A stretch of DNA of 64,000 nucleotides from Turnera subulata (GCA_028386065.3 JAKUCV010000319.1:122348-186347), one strand, 5' to 3'. Positions 33,693-45,810 are shown, counted from the first letter of the stretch. Notes: generated from the sequence alone by a model not told the origin. Numbers and translations: made by a program.

Positions 33693-33804
33693 AAATCTCA
33701 CGAAACTGAAAACAACCTTGGTATACAGAAATACAGTGTTTCGGGTAGAAATCTTACGAAACTGAAGACAACCATTGGAATACGGAATTACAACGGTTGT
33801 TTTC
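33693..33804. repeat. Tandem duplication, period ~56 bp
   Basis: GAAATCTCACGAAACTGAAA and AGAAATCTTACGAAACTGAA start at 33692 and 33748; each is followed by ACAACC-TTGG and a similar AATAC tail. Confidence 0.75.
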
Positions 33805-33882
33805 CTATGGAGGTATATTTTATTCACCACAATGCATTATTTTAATCATAATAAATTTGTAAAAAACAAATATGATAGTGAT

Positions 33883-33922
33883 GCTTTATCTGGCCTAATT
33901 TCAAAGATCGTTGGCTGTACAT
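33883..33922. repeat. Direct repeat, left copy, flanking the F-box remnant
   Basis: Runs from GCTTTATCTGGCC to GGCTGTACAT. Its partner at 36411-36450 differs at two positions. Confidence 0.8.
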
Positions 33923-34301
33923 GGCTATAACTCAAAACTTTAGTCCTAACTAATGCACTTGCCATGGGGTTTTACGCCTTGGCTTCTAAGCATGGCTTCT
34001 AAGCATTTGTTTCTTTGGACATTGTTATTATTGGCATCTGGAAAAGATTATTATCACACAGTTCTATTCGATTAATGTTATTAGGATTTCCAATTTTGAG
34101 ACTGTAACTTGCATGCTTGGAATTTCTTTGAACTTGACTAATGATTTTTAAATGGTTTTTAATTTTCCAAAGATTTGGGGTTTAGACGCCTAACTCTATA
34201 TGTTATGTGCCGAGCTAAAGTATCTTATTCGACACAATGATGAAGTCAATCTTTAGCATGCATGTTCTTCGTTATTTGCTAGTTGTGAGTGATAGTGACA
34301 A

Positions 34302-34304
<3 letters not shown>

Positions 34305-34346
<42 letters not shown>
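34305..34346. repeat. (TA)n microsatellite
   Basis: About 21 uninterrupted TA units. Confidence 0.95.
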
Positions 34347-34349
<3 letters not shown>

Positions 34350-34760
34350 TTAGGCACTAGTGATGCTTAAGGAGCCGCAAGACATGTGCTAGTTTCCAAT
34401 ACAATTTTACTTATCCAGATGAGGAGACTTATAAACTTCAATATGCGTTATTGTCTGCAGTACTCTTGTTGTCAGTTTGGCGAATGTTGTAACAGTCTCT
34501 GAAATGATGTGAATTAAACGTGTGTGCCTATATTCCATGCTTGACCTGTGTTGTATGCCATCTTGCTTGGTCTTTGTTATTGGTATACCATGATATACAC
34601 GGTTGTTGTGTATGCATAATGTTCATACTACAAGATTAGAGAGTTTTTATAGTCAATGATGATGAATGCTTTATTTTACTAATTACAGTTCTCTTTCTTC
34701 ATTTTTCTACTTGTAGATCTTTTCAGATTAATAGGTAAACCATTCAGCATGTAGTCCGAT

Positions 34761-35837
34761 GTCCGAAAAATCCCTCCTTCTTCCCCTTGTTGGCAACCAC
34801 CATTAATTCGTTTATCTGCTACAGAGTCAGTTGGTCACAACGACGTTCTCTTGACTCAAATACTCATCCGCTTACCAGTCAAATCTCTCGCCACTTCTGT
34901 GTGTGTGTCTAAGCAGTGTCACTCTCTCATAACCCATTGTTTTCCACCGAGGATCTACCCTCCCTGTGGTCTTCTCATATTTAGACATAGTGAAGTCTGG
35001 GAATACCGATTCGCCACTCTGGAGTCCAACCGCAATATTCGTGTTGCACCTTGCACTAGTACAACTGTAACACTAGGGGAAGAAATTATTCAGTCCACTA
35101 ATGGATTGCTATTTCTTCGAAAGTTTCTGAATACTTGTCGCGTTCACAATCCTCTGAACAAGCCTTATTCGATCGTGGAAGCTGAATGTTTAGTTTGTGA
35201 TCCTATTACGATTTCATGGGCCACTTATCAAGTCGTAGGACATTTTCAATGCCTTGATTTCCATCAGTCCGCCCAATACCAGATACTTATTTATTCTTCA
35301 GAAACTGGGTTGTGGAAGGTCTCTGAGACACCTCTCACAGTAGACATACCTACGATATAGAAGTGGGTGCAGCCGGTTTACCTACGGTCTGCCGTTTTTT
35401 GGATGGATGGCCACCGTGGCTTTTTCTTTCATCTTGATGGAGAGCAAATCGAGAAGTTTCAACTACATGCAGACTTAAGCTGTACATATCTTGGTGCATC
35501 TGGAGGCCGTTTGTTTGGGGTTGTGCAGGATGTGAGGCTTAACATGTTGCTTGTGGGGTTTCTTGTGTATAAGATGGGGAAACACTGCACACAATGGACT
35601 CTCAAGCACGAAATCGATGCAAGTTCAATCATCAAAATAAATTATTTTCTTCACTCATGCAGACTTAAGTTTATGTTTGTTGTTAGGGAAGAAAATGAGG
35701 GTGACTCTTTTGCTCTGTTTGAACATGAGGGCAAAATCGTTGGTTATAACTTCAAGAATAAGACCTTCAAGGCGGTTGCGAATAATTACTGTTTGGAAAA
35801 GACTTATTTGTACGAGGAGTTTCTTGCTTTCCCTTGA
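34761..35837 (+). pseudogene. F-box protein with associated domain, broken
   Basis: The frame from about 34830 reads GHNDVLLTQILIRLPVKSLA then TSVCVSKQCHSLI, an F-box (Skp1-binding) near the N terminus. It goes on through text typical of plant F-box-associated domains: NGLLFLRKF, VHNPLNKPY, YQILIYSSETGLWK. TAG at 35358-35360 ends it. The same frame resumes with VYLRSAVFWMDGHRGFFFHL and ends LAFP before TGA at 35835-35837. The nearest ATG (34761, MSEKSLLLLPL) is in another frame, so a frameshift separates start and F-box. An intact protein would be about 350 residues and act in an SCF ubiquitin ligase. As it stands it is a pseudogene, although stop and frameshift could be sequence errors. Confidence 0.8.
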
Positions 35838-36454
35838 TGGCAGCCTCAGTTTCTATTGGAAAATACTAATGGCAAAGCTCAATTTGTCGGCATATTTAAA
35901 CATTAGCTTTATAATCTTGAATGTTTTTAGTGCTTAATGTTGATCACTTGTTAAGTCATGTCTTGTCTTTGAAAGATGCTTATATTTTCTTGGATGATGG
36001 TGCTGGGGTTTTTTTTGATTCTCTATTTAATTACTGAAATAATTTGATCATGACCATTATTGTACATATCAATTATTGTTAGAATATGTCGGATATTTGC
36101 AAATGTGTACTGAATCCATTGAATCAGTATAGATTTTAACATCACACAATGCAATTGTGTTAATTGCTTTTGGGTTTCAAGTTATGAAACAATTAATGTC
36201 CTTCACTAAATCTTGCACTAGTAGCTTGTGGATACAATGGTGAAATTTCGTGGAATTGTAACTGGACCAAGTTGATGCATTGTGCATGGGTTTTATATGA
36301 TTCCATTCATTCCTTTTTAGTAATCCATTATTTTATACACATCTTATGCTACACGTTTAGCATTTTATTTGTCTTTAAATGCGAGTTGACATTCGTGAAC
36401 TGGCAGTAAAGCTTTATCTGGCCCAATTTCAAAGATCATTGGCTGTACATAATT
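35838..36454. other. 3' flank of F-box remnant
   Basis: AT-rich, no gene. Holds the right copy of the 40-bp direct repeat at 36411-36450. Confidence 0.5.
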
Positions 36455-37385
36455 AATATAAAGATTGAAAGAATAATACTAAACGCGAGTTGACATTCGT
36501 GAAACGGCGACATTTTGGGAAAACAAACCCAGGAGAATCATAAACGAACGTTTGCTTATCCTTTGTCCAGTTTGAAACGGCGACATTTTGGGAAACAAAC
36601 GTTGGCAAAGTAAATTTTAAAAAATATTGTATTAATTTGATTTTTTACATTAAAAGATATGTGCAAATAATTAATATAAAGATTGAAAGAATAATACTTT
36701 TCAAATACCTGTCAATTGGAGAATTGATCGAGTTTGGGAAATAAACATAAGTCAAGGAAACCAAATAAACAAACGTTCGGTTATGATTCCCCAGGGTAAA
36801 CACACGTCGTCTATGGTACTTCTGAATAAACAAACATTTGTTTATGCGGTTTTCCTTGACTTAAGTTTATTTCCCAAACTCGATCAATTGTCCAATTGAC
36901 AGCGATTTGAAAAGTATTATTCTTTCAATCTTTATATTAATTATTTGCATATATTTTTTTATGTAAAAATCAAATTATTCCCAAACTCCAGGGTTTGTTT
37001 TCCCAAAATGTCGCCGTTTCAAGGCTTTAAAACTGGACAGAGGATAAGCAAACGTTCGTTTATGGTTCCCCGGGGTAAACAAACATTTGTTTATGTGTGG
37101 TTTTCCCTAACTGTAGTTTTCTTCCCAAACTCTATCATTTTGACAGTGATTTGAAAAGTATTATTCTTTCAATATTTATATTAATTGTTTGCACATATGT
37201 TTTTTTTATGTAAAAAATCAAATTAATTATTTGAAAGAATATTTTTTTAGATTTACTTTGCCAACGTTTGTTTTCCCAAAATGATGTCGTTTCATAGAAT
37301 CGACTTGAGAGTTTCAAAATTGGACAGAGGATAAGCAAACGTTCGTTTACTGGACCAACGACGAAACGCATTGTTTATCGTACCA
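36455..37385. repeat. Foldback region with nested inverted and direct repeats
   Basis: Arms of about 130 bp at 36627-36760 and 36846-36977 are inverted copies around an 85-bp spacer; both hold AAAGTATTATTCTTTCAAT or its complement and the complement pair GAGTTTGGGAAATAAAC / GTTTATTTCCCAAACTC. Outside them AACGGCGACATTTTGGGAAA (36509 and 36575) is inverted against TTTTCCCAAAATGTCGCCG near 37000. A third, direct copy of the right arm begins near 37146. Such nested palindromes resemble foldback-type DNA elements. No coding region or clear target duplication seen. Confidence 0.65.
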
Positions 37386-37439
37386 GCGTTAAGCAAAGGT
37401 GTTGTTAAAAATTAAAATTCCTAAAACTGCAACGTTTTG

Positions 37440-37785
37440 GACAAAAAAAGTAGGCATAACCCTAAGCATAACCCTACTCTCTAATTCAAATTGAACAATT
37501 GACCGAGTTTGGGAACAATTGCTCTCCTCCATCTACCCCAATTTCCCAAATTGAAAAAACCTAAGCTCTCTCCCCCAGCCGGCCGCCACCACCGCCACCC
37601 AGCTCATTCTCCTCTCGACTTCTCCTCTTCCTCCGTGGCTCCCTCTCCTCCATCTCTATCTCTCCTCCCATCTCCATTCTCCTCGAAAGTCCAGTGCACT
37701 GCAGGTGGCCCCGTGAGTGTCCTTGTCCTCCTCTCCCGAGTCCAGTCACCCGCCTCCCGCCGCCGCCAGTCCGCCACAGCCACAG
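37440..37785 (+). other. Putative leader exon of gene family X, copy 3
   Basis: After AACCCTAAGCATAACCCTAC there is a C-rich stretch with CTCTCTCCCCCAGCCGGCCG, ending GCCACAG|GTATCT, a good donor. The layout (C-rich leader, donor, AT-rich intron) parallels the leaders of copies 1 and 2 at 16080 and 25790. The next recognisable exon of this family is at 53379, beyond the 15-kb retroelement. The ORFs seen here on both strands are mutually exclusive and may not be translated. The link is an inference. Confidence 0.4.
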
Positions 37786-37941
37786 GTATCTTTCTGTCCC
37801 TGTCCTTTCTCTTAGTTCTCTCAATCATCTATATCTCACTTTCACACTTCTTCTTTTGATTGAAGTTGTTTCTGATATATTCATGTATAATTGGATTAAC
37901 TTTATTACCAAGTTGATTCTGAACCAAACGACCTAATACAT

Positions 37942-40935
37942 TGAAACACCCGTGTCCCAATTTTATAATAAAATACTTAAACTTATGGAAATTACCAAAA
38001 TACCCCTGAAACCCAGGACACGAAATCCAACATTCAAAACATTATCTGGAAGAAATTCATAACATTCTGAGATGTCATAAAGAACAACAACAAAACCGGC
38101 TTAACAAGCCTCAAGTCAACCCGGCATCCTGCCGATACATCATCAAATACCAAATCCCGGCAACCCGCCGATAAAATAGTCAAAATCAAAATGACACCTC
38201 ATCAAAATCCAATGCAGCGGAAGATAAAGATAAAATAAAGCAAAAGTAAAAATGATATGCATGTCGGCTCTATGGATCCAACAGGGAGAAGAAGCACAGC
38301 TACCTGCTGAGATAACCACGTCCGTACTCTGGAAGGGTAGAATGTGACTGCACGGTAACTAAGAGTCTGAAAAACAACGTTGGCGATTATGTGAGTCGCC
38401 TACTCACTGAGCAGTATAAATCTAATTATGTAGGTGTGCAGAAACAAGTTCAAAAGGAAAGAAGAGATACAAGACAAGTATGCAAACATACAACAACCAG
38501 TACTAACAAGACATTCAAGTAAGCAGTTCATTATTCCACATCTGTTGTGTATTAAGTTTTCGTATTATAATTTATTATTCAGGGCCCCCTACTGTGTGCG
38601 TCGAGCTCGGTCCCGTATCATGAGACAACCAGGCATAAGCCCAAATAAAACCAGGCACGAAGCCCAAACATATCCATAGAGAGAGAGAGAGAGAAAGAGG
38701 AAGGTAGAAAGGGGGAGGTAGAAGGAGGGAGGTAGAACCGGTCACTACAGACCCATATGCTTATCCGCATATCACATGCTATCCCGCATGCAAACCCGAA
38801 GGGTATCACTTCCCGCTCGAACCAACCGGTCATCAGCACACAGTAGCCTATCTTCTACTGTACATTATCTTTATTCACAAGTTATGAGTTTATGTGTGCC
38901 AAGAAACGTGATTAAACAGGGTTGTGTGTATTCTTATCTCAATCAAATATCCGGGTCTTCGACCCACAGCACATCACACAAATTACCCAAAATCACACCA
39001 CATGTTATCACCATAACAATCCAACAATTCATGCTCAAAAGCAAATAGTAAGACATAGGCACACAATACGGATCACAGCATGTTAGCAAATAGGCATGCA
39101 ACTCAAACAGACCAATCCAACAAGCTCATGCATACAAACATAAAAAGACGTATAAAGTCACCTCAACGACGATTGTCCTGTGGAGCTTTTCCCCAAAACA
39201 AATCCTCCAGCTCCTGAGGTGTTACCCGTGCCTGAATACCGGCACACACAAATATCACAAAACAATTATAACCAAAACGTGCATGCATGATTACTAAATG
39301 CTCAACTGAGTTAAACCCGTCCCTAGTTAGCCAACTATGTAATTTCCGGGTCTAAGCCCGTCAAGGTGTTTCCCTCACCTAAACTCCGAGTATCGGGACC
39401 TAAGGTTCACCGGGCTTAAGCCCAACTAAGTCCATAAATAGTTCCCCGGGCCTATGGCCCATTCGTTATGTTCTTAATGAGTTTCCGGCCTAAAGCCCAA
39501 TCTGAGTCCAAATTCATTTTCTGGGCCTAAGGCCCACTTCCTTAAGTCCTTAATCAACCAAGTATGAAATTGGGCTCGAAGCCCGTTACTTAAATCCAAG
39601 GTCAACCCGAGCCCAAATGTTCCCGGCCTATGGTTCTACCCGTGTCGGTTAATTCCCAGTTATATTCCATATATTTTCCGTTCTCGATTTCCATTATATA
39701 CATTAACATTAATACATAACCCAATCCGAAATTATAAGTACATGCCATGAATGAACACAAATTACACAACATCGGTAATACCGTTAAATGCCGGAATAAA
39801 ACCCGAGCCTTCGCCGGAAAAATCCCGAGCCTCGCCAGATTCCGGTGAACCTCGCCGGAACTCACCCAAAAACTGACACATCCAACAACAACAACATATT
39901 CACATCACGGCAAAACAATTACACAACACTATATCCCACAGATCCTTAAAACGAATTTCAAAAGGAACTACAAAATGGATTCTTACTCGGTAATCAACCA
40001 ATCTGCTCAGAACCTCGGAACCCGTACACAACCAAACCGCACCGTGAAGCACCCCTTCCCGGAGAAGTACACACTCAGCACCCGAGCACCAACCTCACCC
40101 GTCCACGACAACCGCCGGCAACACCCACCAGACCACCAGCTGAGCCAACACAAACAACCCAACCCGAGCCCCCACACGGGCCACTGCTGAAACCACCCCC
40201 ATACACAATCCAAAAAAAACCAATTAAACGTAGCCCGGCCAAAAAGAACGACGACGGAGGAATAGAAAAGATAGGAGGAGCAAGGCTTACCCGACAACTG
40301 GAGAGGGCGGCGGCGATTCGTCAGCCCACTGCTCCCACCGTCGCGCACAGAGCCCGGGACCACCTCGCGTCTCCTTCTCCTTCCTCGACTCGGCAGCAGC
40401 GACCCGAGGCAAGGCGGCGGCTCGGCGAGAAGGCGGCAAGGAAGACGAGGAACGATTTGGGAGAGGGGTTGCAGGAGAGGGGAAGAGAAGAGGGAGAGAG
40501 AGAGAGAGAATGGAAAAGAGAGAGAGGGGGAGAAGGGGTCGGCGGCGTAAGAAGAAAAGAGAGAAAGAAGAAAAGAAAAAGAAAGAAGGAAAAAGAAGAG
40601 AAGGCATTAGGGTTTGACCCGCCAGCCCGAACGACGCGTCGTTCGGTTGGGCGCGGTCAACCCGCCTTGTTGACCCGTTAGTGTTTTTTTTTCTTTCTAA
40701 AACTCCAAAACGACGTAGTTTCAGTGAAACTACTTCAAAGTTTAATTCTCAGCTCCGAAACTCGATTAAACTCCAATGAAGGCCGTAGCCGTCATACCAT
40801 CGACTTAATTCCAATATAACCAAGGTAAAATAATTTATTTCCTAGCCCAAAAATCCAGAAATTCCTCAAGGCTAAAATTGGAATAAAAATTTTGAAAATT
40901 CCATAAATCAAATTATGAAAAGTCGGGGCGTTACA
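37942..40935 (-). repeat. 3' LTR of the Tekay element (2994 bp)
   Basis: On the minus strand it begins TGTAACGCCCCGACTTTTC (from 40935) and ends GGGACACGGGTGTTTCA (37942). It contains a C-rich, plant-leader-like region (40260-40615). The ORFs inside (37694, 38434, 38776, 39975, 40007, 40287, 40457) recur in the second LTR and have no known domain, so I leave them out as genes. Confidence 0.9.
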
Positions 40936-40947
40936 TTTCCACCCCAC
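40936..40947 (-). promoter_or_regulatory. Polypurine tract
   Basis: Minus-strand GTGGGGTGGAAA lies directly before the LTR start TGTAACG. It is the expected plus-strand primer site. Confidence 0.8.
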
Positions 40948-40987
40948 TTAAGGAAATTTCTTCCTCGAAATTACAAGATATGAAACA

Positions 40988-41704
40988 TCAAAACAAATGG
41001 GGATACTATTCCCGCATATGGGACTCAACCTCCCAAGTAGCCTCATTCGGGGAATGACGGCTCTATCTGACCCGAACCATGGGAATGGTACGACTCCTCA
41101 ACTGCCGCACCTCCTGAGCCAAAATCTCCACCGGCTCCTCGACATAAGTCAAATCCTCAGAAACCTCCACCTCTGTCGGGGATACAACATGACTAGGATC
41201 AGACCGATAACGCCTCAGCATCGAGACATGAAATACATCATGTATGCGCGACAGCTCCTCGGGTAAAGCCAACCTGTAGGCCAGCGGACCAATCCGCTCC
41301 ATGATCTCATAAGGACCAATATAACGAGGGCTCAACTTGCCGTTCCTCCCAAACCGGATAACACCTCTCCAGGGAGCAACACGGAGGAAAACTCTGTCAC
41401 CTACATTGTACTCGATCTTCCGACGATGCTTATCAGCAAAACTCTTTTGCCGGTCCTGAGCAGCTCTCATGCACTGCTTAACCACCTCGATCTGATCAAC
41501 AGTCTCCTGGACTAGGTCCGGACCAACCACCTGTCTCAGACCTTCCTCATCCCAACAGATCGGACTTCGACACTTCTGCCCATACAAAGCCTCATATGGC
41601 GTCATACCGATACTGGAGTGATACCCGTTGTTATAAGCAAACTCAACCAACGGTAATGTCTCATCCCAAGAACCACTGAAATTGAGCACACAGGCTCTAA
41701 GCAT
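40988..41704 (-). pseudogene. Integrase C-terminal part and chromodomain
   Basis: It continues the integrase after a stop at 41747: LVEFAYNNGYHSSIGMTPYE, YGQKCRSPICWDE, the [19 protein letters not shown] region and [17 protein letters not shown], typical of the Ty3/Gypsy integrase C terminus. The last part, [12 protein letters not shown] and YPHLF, is the end of a chromodomain, which in chromoviruses is thought to steer integration to marked chromatin. Stops at 41063-41065 (W in the second copy at 52100-52160) and 41006-41008 (Q in the second copy) cut the chromodomain. The terminal TGA is at 40988-40990. Confidence 0.85.
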
Positions 41705-41746
41705 ATCCTCAAGTGTCTGTATGGTTCTCTCAGACTGCCCATCAGT

Positions 41747-42805
41747 CTACGGATGGAATGCAGTACTGAAATTCAGCTTAGTACCCAAAGCTGACTGTAA
41801 ACTCTTCCAGAAGTGGGAAGTAAACCTCGGATCCCTGTCCGACATAATGGATAGTGGAACTCCGTGTAGACGGACAATACCCGAAACATATAACCTCACC
41901 AGTTTATCCATTATATCCGTCTGCTGAATCGGAAGGAAGTGAGCTGACTTGGTCAACCTGTCAACAATGACCCAGATGGCATCATGTCGACCCCGGGTCC
42001 TCGGTAACCCAATAACAAAGTCCATAGTGATATGCTCCCACTTCCACTGCGGAATAGTCAAAGATCTCAACTTGCCGGCAGGAGCCTGATGCTCGGCTTT
42101 CACCTGCTGACAAGTCATACAACGAGCCACAAACTCCGCAACATCCTTCTTCATCTCGGGCCACCAATAATGACTCTTCAAGTTCTGGTACATTTTGGTG
42201 CTACCCGGATGCATGGCATATGGCGCATTATGCGCTTCATCCCTAATCCATCTCCTCAAATCATCAACATCCGGAACACACAACCGATCACCAGTCATCA
42301 GAGCACCATCCTCCCGGACATAGAAACTAGAACTCTCTCTACCGAGAGCCTTATCCCGCAACTCTGCTAAATGAGGATCACCATACTGCAACTCCATGAT
42401 CTTATCCCTCCAGGTCGGTCGGATGCTCAAACTGGCTAACAACGCCCCAGCAACATCCACCTCTAACTGTGCATCCAACGACCTCAGCTCCACCAAGGAA
42501 GGCAAAGCATAAGAAACAGAGTCCTTATCTGCAGAAACCACTCTCTTCCGGCTCAATGCATCTGCAACAACATTGGCCTTGACTGGATGGTACTCAATAG
42601 TACAAACATAATCCTTCAGAATCTGAATCCAGTGTCTCTGCCTCATATTAAGCTCCCTTTGGGACATGATGTACTTCAAACTCTTGTGATCCGTGAAAAT
42701 CCGACACTTCTCACCGTACTGATGGTGTCTCCAAATCTCTAGAGCAAAGATCACAGCAGCTAACTCCAGATCATAGGTCGGATAGTTCCTCTCGTGAGTT
42801 CTCAA
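41747..42805 (-). pseudogene. RNase H end and integrase core
   Basis: Begins with the rest of RNase H ([20 protein letters not shown], then [17 protein letters not shown] and ADALSRK). The integrase follows: a zinc-binding HHCC region with [20 protein letters not shown] and [10 protein letters not shown], then the core with MDFVIGLP (first D), MSDRDPRF (second D) and, beyond a stop at 41747-41749, TDGQSERT (the E). The DDE residues are present but split by that TAG, which replaces the Gln of the usual HPQTDGQSE. The upstream stop at 42806-42808 separates this frame from reverse transcriptase. Confidence 0.9.
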
Positions 42806-43657
42806 CTACCTGGAGGCATAAGCAATCACCCGACCCTCCTGCATTAAAGCACATCCCAAGCCCAGACCAGAAGCATCACTGAACACCGTGTACTCCACTC
42901 CGGGTCTCCGAACAGTCAAAATCGGTGCAGAAGTCAACAGACTCTTCAACTCCTCAAAACTCTTCTGACAACCGTCATCCCAAACAAAAGCATAGTCTTT
43001 CCTCAACAGCTTAGTCATGGGACCCGCTATTAAGGAAAAACCCTCAATGAACCTCCGATAATAACCAGCAAGTCCAAGAAAACTCCGTATCTCCGATACA
43101 CTCTTCGGTGGCTCCCAATCCATGACTGCCTTAATCTTGGTCGGATCCAACTTAATGCCTTCACCGGACACCATATGCCCAAGAAATGCGACCTCATCCA
43201 ACCAAAACTCACACTTACTGAGCTTGGCATAGAGCTGCTCTTCTCTCAACCTCTGCAAAACCTGTCTCAAGTGGTTCTCATGTTCGGCCTTACTACTCGA
43301 GTAGACCAAGATATCATCAATGAACACTACCACAAACCGGTCCAGAAATTCATGGAAGACCTGCTGCATCATACACATGAATACTGCTGGAGCATTCGCC
43401 AGACCAAAAGGAACAAACACAAACTCATAATGACCATACCGAGTGCGGAATGCAGTCTTCGGTATGTCCTGCTCTGCAATCCGAACCTGATGGTAACCAG
43501 ATCGCATGTTAATCTTTGAGAATACGGATGCACCCTGCAACTGATCGAACAAGTCATCGATCCTAGGCAAAGGATACTTGTTCTTCACAATCACCTTGTT
43601 CAACTGTCTATAGTCCACACACATCCGCATACTGCCATCCTTTTTCTTCACAAACAA
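42806..43657 (-). pseudogene. Reverse transcriptase and start of RNase H
   Basis: Reads [40 protein letters not shown] and the FIDDILVYS active-site motif, then [18 protein letters not shown] and the RNase H start ([17 protein letters not shown]). It is continuous with the protease frame except for a TGA (43670-43672) where SPWGAPVLF is usual. In the motif normally written SKIDLRSGYHQ the sequence is [11 protein letters not shown]: the catalytic Asp codon is AAC at 43508-43510 (minus strand), a G-to-A change. This enzyme should be dead even without the stops. It ends at TAG 42806-42808. Confidence 0.92.
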
Positions 43658-43669
43658 GACCGGGGCACC

Positions 43670-44587
43670 TCAAGGTGAGATGCTCGGTCTAATAAAACCC
43701 TTATCCAATAACTCCTCCAGTTGTTTCTTCAACTCTTGAAGCTCTGCCGGAGCCATTCTGTAGGGCGGTATAGAAATAGGTGCAACTCCCGGTACCAAGT
43801 CAACTGTATACTCCACCTCCCGCTCCGGAGGCAACCCAGGTAAGTCATCAGGAAAAACATCAGGAAACTCCCGAACAATAGGGATATCCTCCACTCCAGG
43901 TACTGGTACCGAAGAATCCACCACATGAGCTAGAAAGGCATCACAACCCTCTCGGATCATCCTAAAGGGTTGGATGGCCGAGATACAACACGCCGATAGA
44001 GCTCTTCGCTCTCCAATAAACACCAATCTACGCCCCAACAGAGAAGACAAAGACACTTCCCTGGCCCGACAATCAACTACTGCCTGATGTCTGGACAACC
44101 AATCCATGCTTAAAATAACATCAAACTCTCCCAAGTCCATGACAGCAAGATCAGAAGGGAAACTCTCACTATCATACTCTATCGATACATCTCTACAAAC
44201 TCGATCAACAACTACTATATCTCTAGTGGGTAAACGGACTCTCAAGGGTCTACTAAGGTTATCATCCTCTATGTTATGGGTAGTCATGAATGCACGTGAT
44301 GCAAAAGAATGTGTTGAGCTTGGATCAATTAAAGCATGTGCATACTGACCAAAAACCATAAAGGTACCTACTATAACCTCTGGAGCATCAGCAGCCTCCT
44401 CCCGGGTGATGGCATAAACCCTAGGAGCTGCAGCAGACTGAGTCGCACCCCCGCGGTTCGGAGCTCTAGAGCCCCCACGACCTCGACCCTGCTGTCCGCC
44501 ACCCCTGTTCGGACCAGAAGAAACAACACCACTAGCCAAAGAACTCTGTACTGTATACTGGGAACCACTGCCACCATTATCCTTCAT
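43670..44587 (-). pseudogene. Aspartic protease and linker to reverse transcriptase
   Basis: After a Gly/Arg/Ala-rich stretch (NRGGGQQGRGRGGSRAPNRG) comes the retropepsin region: VIVGTFMVFGQYAHALIDPS and THSFASRAF, then DVILSMDWLSRHQAVVDCR. Tekay elements as I know them have DPG-S/A-THSF, so the third position (S for G) is a further likely defect. The frame ends with EVEYTVDLVPGVAPISIPPY and the RMAPAELQELKKQLEELLDK segment that leads into reverse transcriptase. It is in frame with the zinc knuckle at 44597-44638. Confidence 0.88.
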
Positions 44588-44596
44588 CCACTTGTA

Positions 44597-45690
44597 GCAA
44601 GATGACTTCTGGTGTCCCGACTTATTGCAATACCAGCATGTACCCTAGAATCGTGCCGAGAAGCCCCGTCCTTGAGAGACAGACTGATAGGACCGTCCTC
44701 CCGAGGATCTCCTGGTCCACCCTGATAACTCTGCCCTCGGAACTTCTTCAAACCCTGGTAAGAAGAACCATGTCCAACAGAATAATCTGCACCGCCGGCA
44801 TCAGAATATTACCTCTTCTGACCTGAAGCAGCTGACTGCTTCCTCTGCTCGGCTGTCCGAGCCTTCTTCCCGATCAACTGGACCCTCTCAGCATCAAAAG
44901 CATCCTTACAAACTACCTCCCAAGTCTTGTGCCCCCCACCAGCCACAGCTAATGCCAGCTGTGTGCGTAAGCCGTTAACAAACCGCCTACACCTGGTCAC
45001 CTCATCGGGCACAAACTCCCTAACATAAGATAGAAGAATGCTGAACCGGATCCTGAAAGCTGATACAGTCTCATCTAGACCCTGGTTCACCTCAAGGAAG
45101 TGCTTCTTCTGCTCCTCCAGAAAACCAACAGTAAGAAACTCCTTGTAGAATCTCTCCTTGAAATCCTCCCAAGGCATCTCCACAGGCTTCGGTAGGTTGG
45201 CCACAAGTTCCTGCCACCATGTCAATGCATACCCTGTGAACTTGTGTATCGCAAAACGAGCCCTCTGCTCAGGTGCACAGGTGAACTTCTCCAGAACATT
45301 CTCCACCTGGCGAAACCAATCATCAAACTCCTTGGCTTTGCCCTCTTCACCTGATAATTCCTTCACTGCTGACTTATCCATGTGTTTGTATCCACTCTCC
45401 ATACCACCTGCTGCAGCAGGTGCTACTGGCTGGGCATCCTGCTGCTGCTGCTAAAACTGCTGGAACTGCTGCCACTGCAAGAAGGCCTGATACTGCTGGA
45501 ATGCTGGGTCCACAACAGGTGGCACAACATTCTGTCCTCCACCACCTGCAGCATTATTCTCTGCTGCATTTTTGTTCCCATGACCAACGGGAACCTGCAT
45601 CACCGACACATTGTCGGAGACATGAGTAGCGGCGTCATCCTCAGCATTGTGCTGCCCCTGGTGATCAATATCAACGCCTATATGAATGCA
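44597..45690 (-). pseudogene. Gag with zinc knuckle, interrupted
   Basis: The best frame (45402-44809) reads EEGKAKEFDDWFRQVENVLE, TGYALTWWQELVANLPKPVE and MPWEDFKERFYKEFLTVGFL: the retrotransposon gag domain. Upstream, to about 45690, a Gln-rich N terminus is in frame but has TAG at 45451-45453. TAA at 44809-44811 ends the main frame. After a frame change the CCHC knuckle CWYCNKSGHQKSSC lies at 44597-44638 and runs into the protease frame. Gag would package the RNA. Three or more lesions make it inactive. Confidence 0.85.
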
Positions 45691-45798
45691 AATGAGTCAA
45701 AACACTTTAAAACCATAAATCAGGAAACAGGCTTAAACACAGAAATCACTTTGAAACCAAAGTTTAAAACATTTCTTAAAACCAAGGATTTGAAGTCT

Positions 45799-45810
45799 GC
45801 TCCGCTACCA
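45799..45810 (-). promoter_or_regulatory. Primer binding site, initiator tRNA-Met type
   Basis: Minus-strand TGGTAGCGGAGC begins 3 bp after the LTR end. It matches the usual TGGTATCAGAGC at 10 of 12 positions. Confidence 0.7.

Larger units (their letters stand above)
33805..34740. other. Upstream flank of F-box pseudogene
   Basis: No gene seen. It contains a (TA)21 microsatellite and one copy of a 40-bp direct repeat (33883-33922) whose partner lies downstream of the F-box remnant. Confidence 0.5.

Noticed and set aside
37509..37936. Overlapping plus- and minus-strand ORFs in the C-rich leader
   Set aside because: C-rich leader DNA often stays open in several frames; the donor site and layout fit an untranslated or short first exon better.
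39975..40607. ORFs in the Tekay LTR (both strands)
   Set aside because: They recur in the second LTR with the DNA repeat and have low-complexity or Arg/Pro-rich text; no evidence of translation.
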